A stretch of DNA of 64,000 nucleotides from Sphingomonas sp. Lineage in GTDB: Bacteria; Pseudomonadota; Alphaproteobacteria; Sphingomonadales; Sphingomonadaceae. The notes beneath the pieces were generated by a model. It ran no database searches and had not been told where the DNA came from. It saw nothing but the letters and a program-made list of their open reading frames with translations. The translations under genes and the position numbers were made by a program. Location of the stretch: NCBI RefSeq assembly GCF_003248515.1, contig NZ_QFOB01000005.1, positions 124,001-188,000 of the forward strand, read 5' to 3'. Shown here in pieces: positions 49,465-57,838 of the stretch; position 1 is the stretch's first letter, and every line of letters begins with the position of its first letter.

Positions 49465-51621
49465 ATGGGCGCGGAAGCAGAATGGGCGGTCGCGTCTTCT
49501 GGCGATCCGCATCCGGCGCGCTGGCGCGCGGCGGCCGAGCGGTGGCTGGAGGCGGAGCGGGATCAGGTTGGCCTGTGGCTGCCGGTGGCGCTGGGCCTGG
49601 GCATCGGCCTGTATTTCGCGCTGGGAGCGCCCTGGATGTGGCTGGCGGCGGCGGCGCTGTTCGGAGGCGCGGGTGCGGCGGCGCTCGCCATCGGGCGGGG
49701 CGGGCGGCTGGCGCGGTCGATCGGCTGGAGTGCGCTCGTCGCGATGCTGGGCATCGGGCTGGCCTGGACGCGCAGCATGGAGGTGGCGGCGCCCGTGCTG
49801 GCGCGGCCCCAGGTGGTGGCGCTGTCCGGTACGATGATCGAGGCGGATCGGTTGCCGGCACGCGGGCAGGTGAGGCTGCTCGTCTCGCCGGATGCGGGGG
49901 CGGGATTGCCACCGCGGGTGCGGGTGTCGATCGACGATGCCGAGGCGCCTCCGGCGCTGGATCCCGGAGCCCGCATCGCGATGCGGGCGCGGCTTGTGCC
50001 TCCGCCCGAAGCGGCGGTGCCGGGGGCCTATGATTTCGCGCGGGTCGCCTGGTTCCGGCGGATCGGCGCGACGGGCAAGGCATTGGGGCCGGTGGCGATC
50101 GTGGCCCCGCCGGAGCGTGGCGGGTTCCGGCGCTGGCTGGCGACGAAGCGCGCGGCGCTGACCCGCCATATCCAGGATCGGCTGGAAGGAAGCATCGGCG
50201 GCGTCGCGGCGGCTTTCGTCACCGGCGATGTTGGTGCGATCGCGCAGGGGGATGCGGATGCGATGCGCCGCTCGGGCCTTGCCCATCTGCTTTCGATCAG
50301 CGGCCTGCATGTGGCGGCGGCGATCGGGGCGACGATGTTCCTCACCCTGAAGCTGCTCGCGTTCAGCGAGCGGCTGGCGCTGCGCTGGCCTCTGCACCTG
50401 ATCGCGGCGGGCGCGGGCGCTTTGGCCGGGATAGGCTATACCCTGCTTTCGGGCGCGGAGGTGCCGACGGTGCGTTCCTGCGTGGCGGCCCTGATCGTGC
50501 TCGCGGGCCTCGCGATCGGGCGGGAGGCGATGACGCTGCGGCTCGTGGCGGTCGGCGCGCTGGTGGTGCTGCTGTTCCGGCCGGAGGCGCTCGTCGGGCC
50601 GAGCTTCCAGTTGAGCTTTGCCGCCGTCACCGCGATCGTGGCGCTGCACGATCATCCGTTGGTCCGCGCGTTCACGCTCAGGCGCGACGAAAGCTGGCCA
50701 CGCCGGATGGCTCGCGAGATCGGCTCGCTGCTGCTGACGGGCATCGTCGTGGAAGCCGCGCTGGCCCCGATCGGCCTCTATCATTTTCACAAGGCCGGCC
50801 TGTACGGCGCCTTTGCCAACATCATCGCGATCCCGCTGACCACCTTCGTCATCATGCCGGCGGAGGCGATGGCGCTGCTGCTGGATCTGGCCGGTGCCGG
50901 CGGCCCCCTCTGGTGGGTGGCGGGCCGGGGGCTCGCCCTGTTGCTGTGGCTGGCGCGCACGGTGTCGGCGCTGCCGGGCGCGGTTTCCGCGCTGCCCTCG
51001 ATGCCGCTCGGTGCCTTCGTGGCCATGGTCGCCGGCGGATTGTGGCTGCTGCTGTGGCGCACGCCGACCCGCCGGCTGGGCCTGCTGCCGATCGGCGTCG
51101 GCGCGATCTGGGCCATGCTGACGCCGGCGCCGGATCTGCTGGTGACGAATGACGGCCGCCACCTCGCCATCCGGGCGCGAGACGGAAGGATTCACCTGCT
51201 GCGATCGCGCGCCGGCGATTATGTGCGCGACGTGCTGGCGACGGGCATGGGCGTTGACGGCGAGGCGCTGGATCTGGATGCGATGCCGGGTGCGCGGTGC
51301 AGCGAGGATGCCTGCCTGATCGCCATCGCGCGTGGCGCGCGGACATGGCGGTTGCTCGCCCTGCGCAGCCGCTATCGGCTGGATTGGACACGCCTGACGG
51401 CGGTCTGCGCATGGGCCGACATCGTCGTCGCCGATCGCCGCCTCCCGCGCGGCTGCGCGCCGCGCTGGCTGAAGCTGGACGCGCCCGCGCTGCACGCGAC
51501 GGGGGGTATCGCGATCAACCTTTCGGATGGAAAGATCTCCGCAACAAAAGCGGGCGATGTTCACCCTTGGGCAAATCCATCCAGTGTGATTTTGCCGATT
51601 AGATGGAAGGATATCATATAA
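49465..51621 (+). CDS. ComEC/Rec2-family competence membrane protein
   Basis: A 718-residue polytopic membrane protein. A DUF4131-type N-terminal domain (residues 30-190) with an OB-like soluble part (ALSGTMIEADRLPARGQVRLLV) precedes the Competence domain, which starts at about residue 240 (AHLLSISGLHVAAAIGATMFL) and continues through about eight helices to residue 535. The remaining C terminus lacks the full metallo-beta-lactamase nuclease motif HxHxDH, as is common in sphingomonads. The protein forms the DNA uptake channel of natural transformation. It starts with a strong GGAGGGGGA site and is divergent from gltX. No other competence gene is adjacent. Confidence 0.88.
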   Translation: MGAEAEWAVASSGDPHPARWRAAAERWLEAERDQVGLWLPVALGLGIGLYFALGAPWMWLAAAALFGGAGAAALAIGRGGRLARSIGWSALVAMLGIGLAWTRSMEVAAPVLARPQVVALSGTMIEADRLPARGQVRLLVSPDAGAGLPPRVRVSIDDAEAPPALDPGARIAMRARLVPPPEAAVPGAYDFARVAWFRRIGATGKALGPVAIVAPPERGGFRRWLATKRAALTRHIQDRLEGSIGGVAAAFVTGDVGAIAQGDADAMRRSGLAHLLSISGLHVAAAIGATMFLTLKLLAFSERLALRWPLHLIAAGAGALAGIGYTLLSGAEVPTVRSCVAALIVLAGLAIGREAMTLRLVAVGALVVLLFRPEALVGPSFQLSFAAVTAIVALHDHPLVRAFTLRRDESWPRRMAREIGSLLLTGIVVEAALAPIGLYHFHKAGLYGAFANIIAIPLTTFVIMPAEAMALLLDLAGAGGPLWWVAGRGLALLLWLARTVSALPGAVSALPSMPLGAFVAMVAGGLWLLLWRTPTRRLGLLPIGVGAIWAMLTPAPDLLVTNDGRHLAIRARDGRIHLLRSRAGDYVRDVLATGMGVDGEALDLDAMPGARCSEDACLIAIARGARTWRLLALRSRYRLDWTRLTAVCAWADIVVADRRLPRGCAPRWLKLDAPALHATGGIAINLSDGKISATKAGDVHPWANPSSVILPIRWKDII

Positions 51622-51692
51622 TAGTTTGTTAACATTAACTTTTATGTTGGATGTGGTCTGGCCTGTGCTACGTCCGGAGCGGGAGGATCGCG

Positions 51693-53249
51693 ATGTCGGA
51701 CGAAACTTCGAATCTCTGGGAAGTGATCGGTCAATCGGATGCATCGCCGATCTGCGCATTCGACCACGAATTTCGGATGATCGCTTTCAATCGCGCGCAC
51801 AGCGACGAATTCTTCCGTATCTATCATTATCGGGTTCAGATCGGGGATGTCTTTCCGGATCTCTTCCTGCCGGAGCAGCGGCCCGTGATCCGCGGTTTCA
51901 TGTCGCGTGCGCTGGCGGGAGAGATATTCAACGTCACCGAGGAATTTGGCGATCCGGATCTCTTCAAGCCCTATTGGGACATCTATTATGCGCCGCTGCG
52001 CGATGCGAGCGGAACGATCATCGGCGCCTTCCATCATGCCAAGGATATCAGCGATCGGCTGAGGGCCGAGGCGGCGCTGCATTCGGCGGAGGATGCGCTG
52101 CGCCAGTCGCAGAAGATGGAGGCCGTGGGCCAGCTGACGGGCGGCGTCGCGCATGATTTCAACAATCTCCTGACCATCGTGAAATCGGCGGTGGAGATGC
52201 TCAAGCTGCCAAGCCCGAAGGAGGAAAGGCGCGCGCGCTATGTCGGCGCGATCGACGAGGCGGTGGGCCGTGCGGCGAAGCTGACGCAGCAGCTGCTGGC
52301 CTTCGCGCGCCGGCAGACGCTGAAGCCCGAGACGTTCGACGCGAATGCCAACATCCACAAGATGAGCGAGATGATGCAGACGCTGGTGGGCGCGCGCGTT
52401 TCGATCACGCGCGATTTCACGGATGACGCGCTGTGCGTGAATGCGGACACGAACCAGTTCGATACCGCGCTCGTCAACATGGCCGTGAATGCGCGGGATG
52501 CGATGGAGGGCGAAGGGCATCTGACGATCGCGATCCGCGCGACGGACATGATCCCGGCCATCCGCGAGCGCCCGGCGGTGACGGGGGCGTTCGTGGCGAT
52601 CAGCATCACGGATACGGGCAGCGGCATCGCGCCCGCCGATCGCGAGCGGATCTTCGAGCCCTTCTACACCACCAAGGAAGTCGGCAAGGGCACGGGGCTC
52701 GGCCTCTCGCAGGTGTTCGGCTTCGCGCGCCAGTCCGGCGGCGAGATACAGGTGGAAAGCGAAGTGGGCGCGGGCAGCCGCTTCACCCTCTATCTGCCGC
52801 AGGTGGAGACGCCGGCGCTGGCGGAGCCGCTGATCGCGACGGATGAACCCGAGCATGCCGATACCACGCCGTGCGTGTTGGTGGTGGAGGACAATGCCGA
52901 GGTGGCGGCCAGCACGGTGGATGTGCTGGATCAGCTGGGTTTCCGCACCGTACTGGCGATCAACGGTGTCGAGGGGCTGCGCGAGATCGCCAACGATGCC
53001 GAACGCTTCGACGTGGTTTTTTCCGATGTCGTGATGCCGGGGATGACGGGCATCGAAATGGGCAAGGAGATACGGCGGATCCACGGCGGGCTGCCGGTGG
53101 TGCTGGCGAGCGGCTACAGCCATGTGCTGGCGGCGGGCGGCACGGACGGCTTCGAGCTGATCCACAAGCCCTATTCGATCGACCAGGTCTCCCGCATCCT
53201 GCGCCGCGCGGCGGCGACACGGGACCGGCCGGATAAGCGGGCGGCTTGA
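51693..53249 (+). CDS. Soluble PAS-domain hybrid histidine kinase with receiver
   Basis: A 518-residue cytoplasmic kinase. A PAS sensor spans residues 15-115 (EFRMIAFNRAHSDEFFRIYHYRVQIGDVFPD, and DIYYAPLRDASGTIIGAFHHAKDISD). The chromophore-binding NCRFLQ motif of LOV domains is absent, so it is not an obvious light sensor. HisKA has phospho-acceptor His154 in GGVAHDFNNLLTIV, and the ATPase has VNARDAMEGEGHL, DTGSGIAPADRERIFEPFYTTK and GTGLGLSQVFGFARQSGG. The C-terminal receiver has Asp445 in VFSDVVMPGMTG. There is no membrane helix and no adjacent response regulator. Its domain plan parallels the GAF kinase at 22.4 kb. Confidence 0.9.
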   Translation: MSDETSNLWEVIGQSDASPICAFDHEFRMIAFNRAHSDEFFRIYHYRVQIGDVFPDLFLPEQRPVIRGFMSRALAGEIFNVTEEFGDPDLFKPYWDIYYAPLRDASGTIIGAFHHAKDISDRLRAEAALHSAEDALRQSQKMEAVGQLTGGVAHDFNNLLTIVKSAVEMLKLPSPKEERRARYVGAIDEAVGRAAKLTQQLLAFARRQTLKPETFDANANIHKMSEMMQTLVGARVSITRDFTDDALCVNADTNQFDTALVNMAVNARDAMEGEGHLTIAIRATDMIPAIRERPAVTGAFVAISITDTGSGIAPADRERIFEPFYTTKEVGKGTGLGLSQVFGFARQSGGEIQVESEVGAGSRFTLYLPQVETPALAEPLIATDEPEHADTTPCVLVVEDNAEVAASTVDVLDQLGFRTVLAINGVEGLREIANDAERFDVVFSDVVMPGMTGIEMGKEIRRIHGGLPVVLASGYSHVLAAGGTDGFELIHKPYSIDQVSRILRRAAATRDRPDKRAA

Positions 53250-53338
53250 GATTTGCGGGGCAAGGCTTCGGAGTAGCGGCTTCTGGTGGAAAGCGGACGG
53301 AGTAATGACATCCATGCGCCAATACCTTATGTGAAAGC

Positions 53339-53707
53339 ATGATCTTTTTGTTGCTGGCTGCAGCGTCTGCATTTTGCCCGCCGACCCCAAAGAGCTGGGA
53401 ACGACAAGAGAATAGCGTTGTGTCGGTGCCGGGGTGGAATACTGTAGGCCTAAAAATAAGTGGAAAGCCGTTGTGGAACGGCAACGCAATATCTTGGAAA
53501 AATTTGCGTCGTAACTTACAAATTGTCGGTGAAATGGTGCTGCCGAGGCCGATTACCATTTTTCGTCCGGAAAGTGTTGCGCCCTGTAATGAAATAATTC
53601 GGACGCGGGCAATGATGATTGAGCATCTGCATTGCAAGGAAGGGGGATGCGGTGAGGGGCCAAGCTGGAACGAGTTCAGCTCGCTGAGCCGCGCCGCCGA
53701 CTTTTAA
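53339..53707 (+). CDS. Exported orphan protein, ExbD-like segment
   Basis: A 122-residue protein in a low-GC stretch. The N terminus MIFLLLAAASAF looks like a signal peptide or membrane segment. The mature part has GKPLWNGNAISWKNLRRNLQIVGEM and PRPITIFRPESVAPCNEIIRTRAMM, loosely resembling the periplasmic ExbD domain (pattern: strand, helix, P-x-x-x-V-x-I-x-A/P). Four cysteines in the second half could form disulfides. The ribosome site is poor and there is no neighbour in the same operon. Base composition is clearly lower in GC than the flanks, suggesting recent acquisition. Function is unknown. Confidence 0.55.
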   Translation: MIFLLLAAASAFCPPTPKSWERQENSVVSVPGWNTVGLKISGKPLWNGNAISWKNLRRNLQIVGEMVLPRPITIFRPESVAPCNEIIRTRAMMIEHLHCKEGGCGEGPSWNEFSSLSRAADF

Positions 53708-53749
53708 AACCCTTGGTAGAACGTCAGTAAATGGGGCGTAAGCAGAAGC

Positions 53750-54148
53750 CTACTTCCCAAACACGAGTGGGTGGAGACAACGCCGAAATACCGTGCCGTC
53801 GCCGCCCGGATGCCTCAGGCCACCCGGCACTATCTCGAACCGCCAAGTGAAATGCTCCGGCCGGCCAAACTGCTTATCGAGTACGGCGTCTATTGCGATC
53901 GAACGATCATTGATGATTTGCACTCGTTTGACGTGCCACCATACCTCGAATTCGTTGAGGCTTTTCGCATCAAGCGCATATCGAGCCTCTCGATCCGAGC
54001 ACCCATCAGCAATCTGCTCATCCCAAGAGCCGCGAAACGCCGTCGGAATAACAGTCGCCCACCGTGGCAAGGTTGTTTTCGGCGGTTGAGCTGACGCTCC
54101 TGTGACCAAGATCATGAAGCAAAGGCTAACCAAACTGATGGTCCGCAT
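53750..54148 (-). CDS. Exported hypothetical protein
   Basis: A 132-residue protein with a signal peptide (MRTISLVSLCFMILVTGASAQ, cleavage near residue 20). The mature part has PTAFRGSWDEQIADGCSDREARYALDAK, which resembles small lipocalin-like or stress-related periplasmic proteins (pattern F-x-G-x-W), and EVWWHVKRVQIINDRSIAID. Cys 50 and Cys 124 could form a disulfide. It is on the minus strand in the same low-GC pocket as the 53.3 kb gene; the two are convergent. No homology is recognised. Confidence 0.6.
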   Translation of the reverse strand: MRTISLVSLCFMILVTGASAQPPKTTLPRWATVIPTAFRGSWDEQIADGCSDREARYALDAKSLNEFEVWWHVKRVQIINDRSIAIDAVLDKQFGRPEHFTWRFEIVPGGLRHPGGDGTVFRRCLHPLVFGK

Positions 54149-54306
54149 CTAGCGAAGCTGCCACTGTCCGCGAACGACCGCAATTGCGGCGAAAATCACC
54201 GTAACCTCCAGTCGTCGGGGCCAGGAAGGTGGACGAAGAGGAAGCCATCCAAATTCGCCACGGCGCCGCACGCGATTGTCTGCCCCCCGGTCCGCCCGGG
54301 CCGGGC

Positions 54307-55572
54307 TCAGCCGAATGGCTTGTCGAGCGAGGGCGGGGGTTCCGAGAACCATTTCGGGCCGGATTCCGTCATGTGGAAGCAATCCTCCAGCCGGACGCCG
54401 AACTTGCCGGGAAGATAGAGGCCGGGCTCGTTGGAAAAGCACATGCCCGGGGCCAGCGGCGTGGTTTCGCCATGGACGAGATTGACCGGCTCGTGCCCGT
54501 CCAGCCCGATGCCGTGGCCGGTGCGGTGCGAAAGGCCGGGTAGCCGATAGCCGGGGCCATAGCCCTGGCGTTCGTAATAAGCGCGCACGGCATCGTCGAT
54601 CGCGCCTGCGGGCGTGCCGGGCTTCGCCGCGGCGAAGGCGATACGCTGCCCCTGCGCCACCGTTTCCCACACGCGGCGCACCTCGTCCGGCGCGCGGCCG
54701 GGAACGAAGCTGCGCGAGATATCCGATTGATAGCCCTCCACCGTGCAGCCGCAGTCCATCAGTACGATCTCGCCCTCGCGCACGCGCTGGGGCTTCGAGG
54801 AGCCGTGCGGATAGGCGGCCGCCTCGCCCAGCAGGATCAGGTTGAATTCGGTGACGCCGCCCAGCTTGCGCGTGGCGGCATCCATCAGCGCGCCGATGTC
54901 GTGGGGCGTCATGCCCTCGCGGATGCGGGGCGCCGTCCAGCGATAGGCGGCGATCGTGATATCGCTGGCCTTCTGCATCAGCGCGATCTCGGCGGCCGTC
55001 TTGCGCATCCGGCAACCGCGCACGACCGGGTTGGCCGAGACGAGTTTCGCCTGCGGCAGCGCATGGGCCAGGCCGTCGCTGGCGAAGAATCGCACGCGCT
55101 CCTCGATCCCGATCCGGCCTGTCGCAAGGCCCCGATCACGCAGGGCCTGCGCGATCCGGGCGATCGGATCCTCATCCTCGTTCCACGTCCGCACATCGGC
55201 CGGAATGGCAAGCGACTGGCGCACGGAAGGTTCTTCGAAGAAGGGCGTGACGATGATCGCCTCCCCCCTGGCCGGCAGGATGGCGGCGGTCAGCCGCTCG
55301 CTCAGCCACCATTCGATGCCCGTGAAATAGACAAGGCTCGCGCCGGGCTCGATCAGCATGGCGGCGATGCCGTTTTCGTGCATCAGGCGCTGGGCGCGTT
55401 CGAGGCGGGCGGCGCGTTCGGCGGCGTCGATCGGCTTCACGTCGCCCGTCATGCTCGCGAGATCGCTGGTGTCGATCTCGGCGGCGAAGGCGCCTGCGGG
55501 CAGGAGCGACAGGGCGGCGCCGCCGAGCGCACCGCCCAGCAGTTCGCGCCTGCCGATCCCGCCCGTTTTCAT
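54307..55572 (-). CDS. M24-family Xaa-Pro peptidase with Tat-like signal
   Basis: A 421-residue metallopeptidase with a creatinase N-terminal domain (residues 55-185) and the pita-bread catalytic domain (residues 195-410). The dinuclear metal ligands are visible: Asp in VLMDCGCTVEGYQSDISRSF (two aspartates), His in SHRTGHGIGLDGHEPVN, and Glu in FSNEPGLYLPGKFGVRLEDC (two glutamates). A twin-arginine motif GRRELLGGALGGAALSLL at the N terminus indicates export. It cleaves Xaa-Pro bonds at peptide N termini. It overlaps the SPOR gene by four bases (ATGA) and is the last gene of the operon. Confidence 0.9.
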   Translation of the reverse strand: MKTGGIGRRELLGGALGGAALSLLPAGAFAAEIDTSDLASMTGDVKPIDAAERAARLERAQRLMHENGIAAMLIEPGASLVYFTGIEWWLSERLTAAILPARGEAIIVTPFFEEPSVRQSLAIPADVRTWNEDEDPIARIAQALRDRGLATGRIGIEERVRFFASDGLAHALPQAKLVSANPVVRGCRMRKTAAEIALMQKASDITIAAYRWTAPRIREGMTPHDIGALMDAATRKLGGVTEFNLILLGEAAAYPHGSSKPQRVREGEIVLMDCGCTVEGYQSDISRSFVPGRAPDEVRRVWETVAQGQRIAFAAAKPGTPAGAIDDAVRAYYERQGYGPGYRLPGLSHRTGHGIGLDGHEPVNLVHGETTPLAPGMCFSNEPGLYLPGKFGVRLEDCFHMTESGPKWFSEPPPSLDKPFG

Positions 55573-56624
55573 GGCGCCGGATTCAGGGCGATGCAGTCCC
55601 CGCCTTTGGCGATGACCGCCTTGCACAGATCCTGCGCGTCGGCGCGGCTGGAAAGGCCGCTGGCCTGAAGCCGCCAGATCGCGCCGGCCTGCGCGGTAAC
55701 GTGGGGGAGGCTGGCGAGGCGGGGCAGCTTCTTCACGAGCAGGCGCCAATGCTCCTCGGCTTTCTCCTGCGTCGCGATCGCGCCCAGTTGCACCCGCCAT
55801 TTACCGGAGGCGGGAGGGGGCGCCGGTGCCGGACGCAGCGGGGCCGTCTCGACTGGCGACTTTGCGACCGGGGGCTTCGCGGCCGGGGCGGCGGGCGGAG
55901 GCGCGACGGGGGGGGGGGGCGCTAGGGAAGCGGGGCTCGTGGCGGGCGCGGGCTGCGGCTCCGGGCGGGGCGGCAGGAGTGGCGCGGCGCTCGAAGGTTG
56001 CGAAGGAGGCAGCTCGATCGTCTGGATCGGCGTCGGGGCCGCACGGGGGGGCAGGGCCGCCGTGGTCGCGGGCACACCGGGTTGTGCCGCAGGGGCGGCG
56101 GCCGGGGGTGTCGGGGGAACAGGCTGGCCAGGGCGGATCGCCGCCGAGGCGGCCCGATCCTGATCGGTGACATAGGGCTCCATCAGCTGGAGGCTGCGGA
56201 TCGCCTGCGGAAGCCCCCTGTCGGCGGAGGCGCGCATTTCCGCATAGGAGCGGGGCAGGTCCTTCGGCACGCCATCGCCATTGAAGCGCGCGGTGGCGAG
56301 CAGATACAGGGCGCGTGCGTCCTGCCGCGTCTCGGCCGCTTCCAGCAGCGGAATGGATTCCTTGCGATCGCCCTTGGTGAACAGCAGCAGCCCCAGCGCA
56401 TCCGCCGCGCGCAGATCGCCCAGCGAGGCGGCCTTGCGGAACCAGGCGATCGCCTGATCGCGATCAGGCGTCACGCCCTGGCCGGTGCGATAGGCCTCAC
56501 CCAGCAGGAATTGCGAATCCCGATCGCCGGCAGCCGCCTTCGTCTGGATCTCCCCGATCGTCTGCGCGAATGCGGGCGTGGCCAGCGTCAGCAGCAGGGC
56601 GGCACAGGCGGCGCGCGCTTTCAT
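55569..56624 (-). CDS. Sel1-repeat and SPOR-domain periplasmic protein
   Basis: A 351-residue exported protein. A signal peptide (residues 1-19) is followed by Sel1-like tetratricopeptide repeats (residues 25-135: GDRDSQFLLGEAYRTGQGVTPD, FRKAASLGDLRAADALG, and others). A long Pro/Ala-rich linker (residues 155-270) then leads to a C-terminal SPOR domain (residues 275-350: WRVQLGAIATQEKAEEHWRLLVKKL) that binds denuded glycan strands of septal peptidoglycan. It may act in cell division. The linker contains a 12-base G (plus-strand) tract. Its stop overlaps the M24 start and its own start overlaps the end of the dihydroorotase-like gene. Confidence 0.88.
   Translation of the reverse strand: MKARAACAALLLTLATPAFAQTIGEIQTKAAAGDRDSQFLLGEAYRTGQGVTPDRDQAIAWFRKAASLGDLRAADALGLLLFTKGDRKESIPLLEAAETRQDARALYLLATARFNGDGVPKDLPRSYAEMRASADRGLPQAIRSLQLMEPYVTDQDRAASAAIRPGQPVPPTPPAAAPAAQPGVPATTAALPPRAAPTPIQTIELPPSQPSSAAPLLPPRPEPQPAPATSPASLAPPPPVAPPPAAPAAKPPVAKSPVETAPLRPAPAPPPASGKWRVQLGAIATQEKAEEHWRLLVKKLPRLASLPHVTAQAGAIWRLQASGLSSRADAQDLCKAVIAKGGDCIALNPAP
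55908..55919. repeat. G12 homopolymer inside the SPOR gene
   Basis: Twelve consecutive G (plus strand) encode four prolines in the linker of the SPOR protein. Such long mononucleotide runs are prone to slipped-strand length change, and also to sequencing error. A one-base change would shift the frame before the SPOR domain and remove it. Confidence 0.75.
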
Positions 56625-57838
56625 CCCAGGATCACCCCGCCCTTGATCGTCGTCACGACGCGCCCTTCCACGGGCAGGCCGTCGAAGGGCGTGTTGCCCG
56701 CGCTGGCGACCAGCTTTTCCGAATTGATGCGCCACGGGGCATGCGCGTCCACCACGAGAAGGTCCGCCTCCGCGCCCGGCTGGATCGCGCCCGCCGGCAG
56801 GCCGAAGCGCTGTGCCGGCGTGGTGGAGAGCAACTGGAACAGGCGCTCGATCGAAACCATGCCGTCGCGCACCAGCGCCAGCGACAAGGCCAACAGGGTC
56901 TCGGCGCCGGCCATGCCGGGCTCGGCATCGGAGAAAGGCAGGCGCTTGGCTTCCGGGCCGCGCGGATCATGACCGGAGCAGATCAGGTCGATCGTGCCGT
57001 CCGCCAGGGCGGCGATGCAGGCGAGCCGATCGGCTTCCTCCCGCAACGGGGGGGACAGGCGCGAGAAGGTCCGGAAATCGCCCATCGCCACATCGGAAAG
57101 CAGGAAGTGCGCAGGCGTGATCCCGCAGGTGACGGGGATGCCACGGCGCTTGGCGGCCCGGATCAGATCGAGCGCGCGCGCGGTCGTCACCTGGCGGAAA
57201 TGGATCGGCGCGCCGCTGATCTCGGCCAGCAGCAGATCGCGTTGTACGGCGAGCGCCTCCGCTTCGGCGGGGGCGGCAGGAAGGCCCATGCGGGTGGCGG
57301 ATTCACTTTCCGTGGCCACGGTGCCGCGCACCAGCCCTCCATCCTCGGGATGGCTGATGGTGACGAGGCCGAGCGCGCCCGCATAGCCGAGCAGGCGGAG
57401 CATGACGGCGGAATCGGCGATCCATTCGCGCCCCGTCGCAACGCCGGTCGCGCCGCCACGCACCATCAGGCCGATCTCGGCCAGGTCGCCACCCTTGAGG
57501 CCCTTGGTGGCCGCGGCGAGCGGATGGATCCAGACGTGCGGCTTGCCGGCGGCCGCCGCGCGCTGGATGAGCGCCACCGTATCCAGCGGCGGCGATTGAT
57601 CGGGCATCAGCAGGGCGCGCGTGATGCCCCCCGCGACGAAGGCGGGCATGTCTATCGCGAACACGCCGACATCGACGATGCCGGGCGCGATCGTCTTGCC
57701 GCTGACGTCGATGCGCTTCGCGCCGGCTGGCACGTCGAATCCGCCGACCGCCACGATGCGGCCGCCTTCGGCCAGCACGCCGCCCTCGATCACGCCATCG
57801 GGCGTCACGACATGGCCGTTGAGGAGCGCCAGCATCAT
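56621..57838 (-). CDS. pyrX: Non-catalytic dihydroorotase-like subunit (PyrC'/PyrX type)
   Basis: A 405-residue protein with the class I dihydroorotase fold but without its active site. The HxH metal motif after the PGxxD strand (usually DxHVH) reads DVGVF. The aspartate of the SDDG motif is absent (ATGREW), and the TDHAP motif reads SGHDPRG, so that aspartate is lost too. Two isolated histidines (SHPED, HFRQVTTA) remain. In Pseudomonas such inactive subunits bind and stabilise aspartate carbamoyltransferase. Here the gene overlaps pyrB by four bases, fitting that role. A functional dihydroorotase must be encoded elsewhere. Confidence 0.88.
   Translation of the reverse strand: MMLALLNGHVVTPDGVIEGGVLAEGGRIVAVGGFDVPAGAKRIDVSGKTIAPGIVDVGVFAIDMPAFVAGGITRALLMPDQSPPLDTVALIQRAAAAGKPHVWIHPLAAATKGLKGGDLAEIGLMVRGGATGVATGREWIADSAVMLRLLGYAGALGLVTISHPEDGGLVRGTVATESESATRMGLPAAPAEAEALAVQRDLLLAEISGAPIHFRQVTTARALDLIRAAKRRGIPVTCGITPAHFLLSDVAMGDFRTFSRLSPPLREEADRLACIAALADGTIDLICSGHDPRGPEAKRLPFSDAEPGMAGAETLLALSLALVRDGMVSIERLFQLLSTTPAQRFGLPAGAIQPGAEADLLVVDAHAPWRINSEKLVASAGNTPFDGLPVEGRVVTTIKGGVILG

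Noticed and set aside
49423..51759. A 778-codon minus-strand open frame
   Set aside because: It is fully antisense to comEC, Arg/Gln/Pro-rich and without any domain pattern, as expected for GC-rich shadows.
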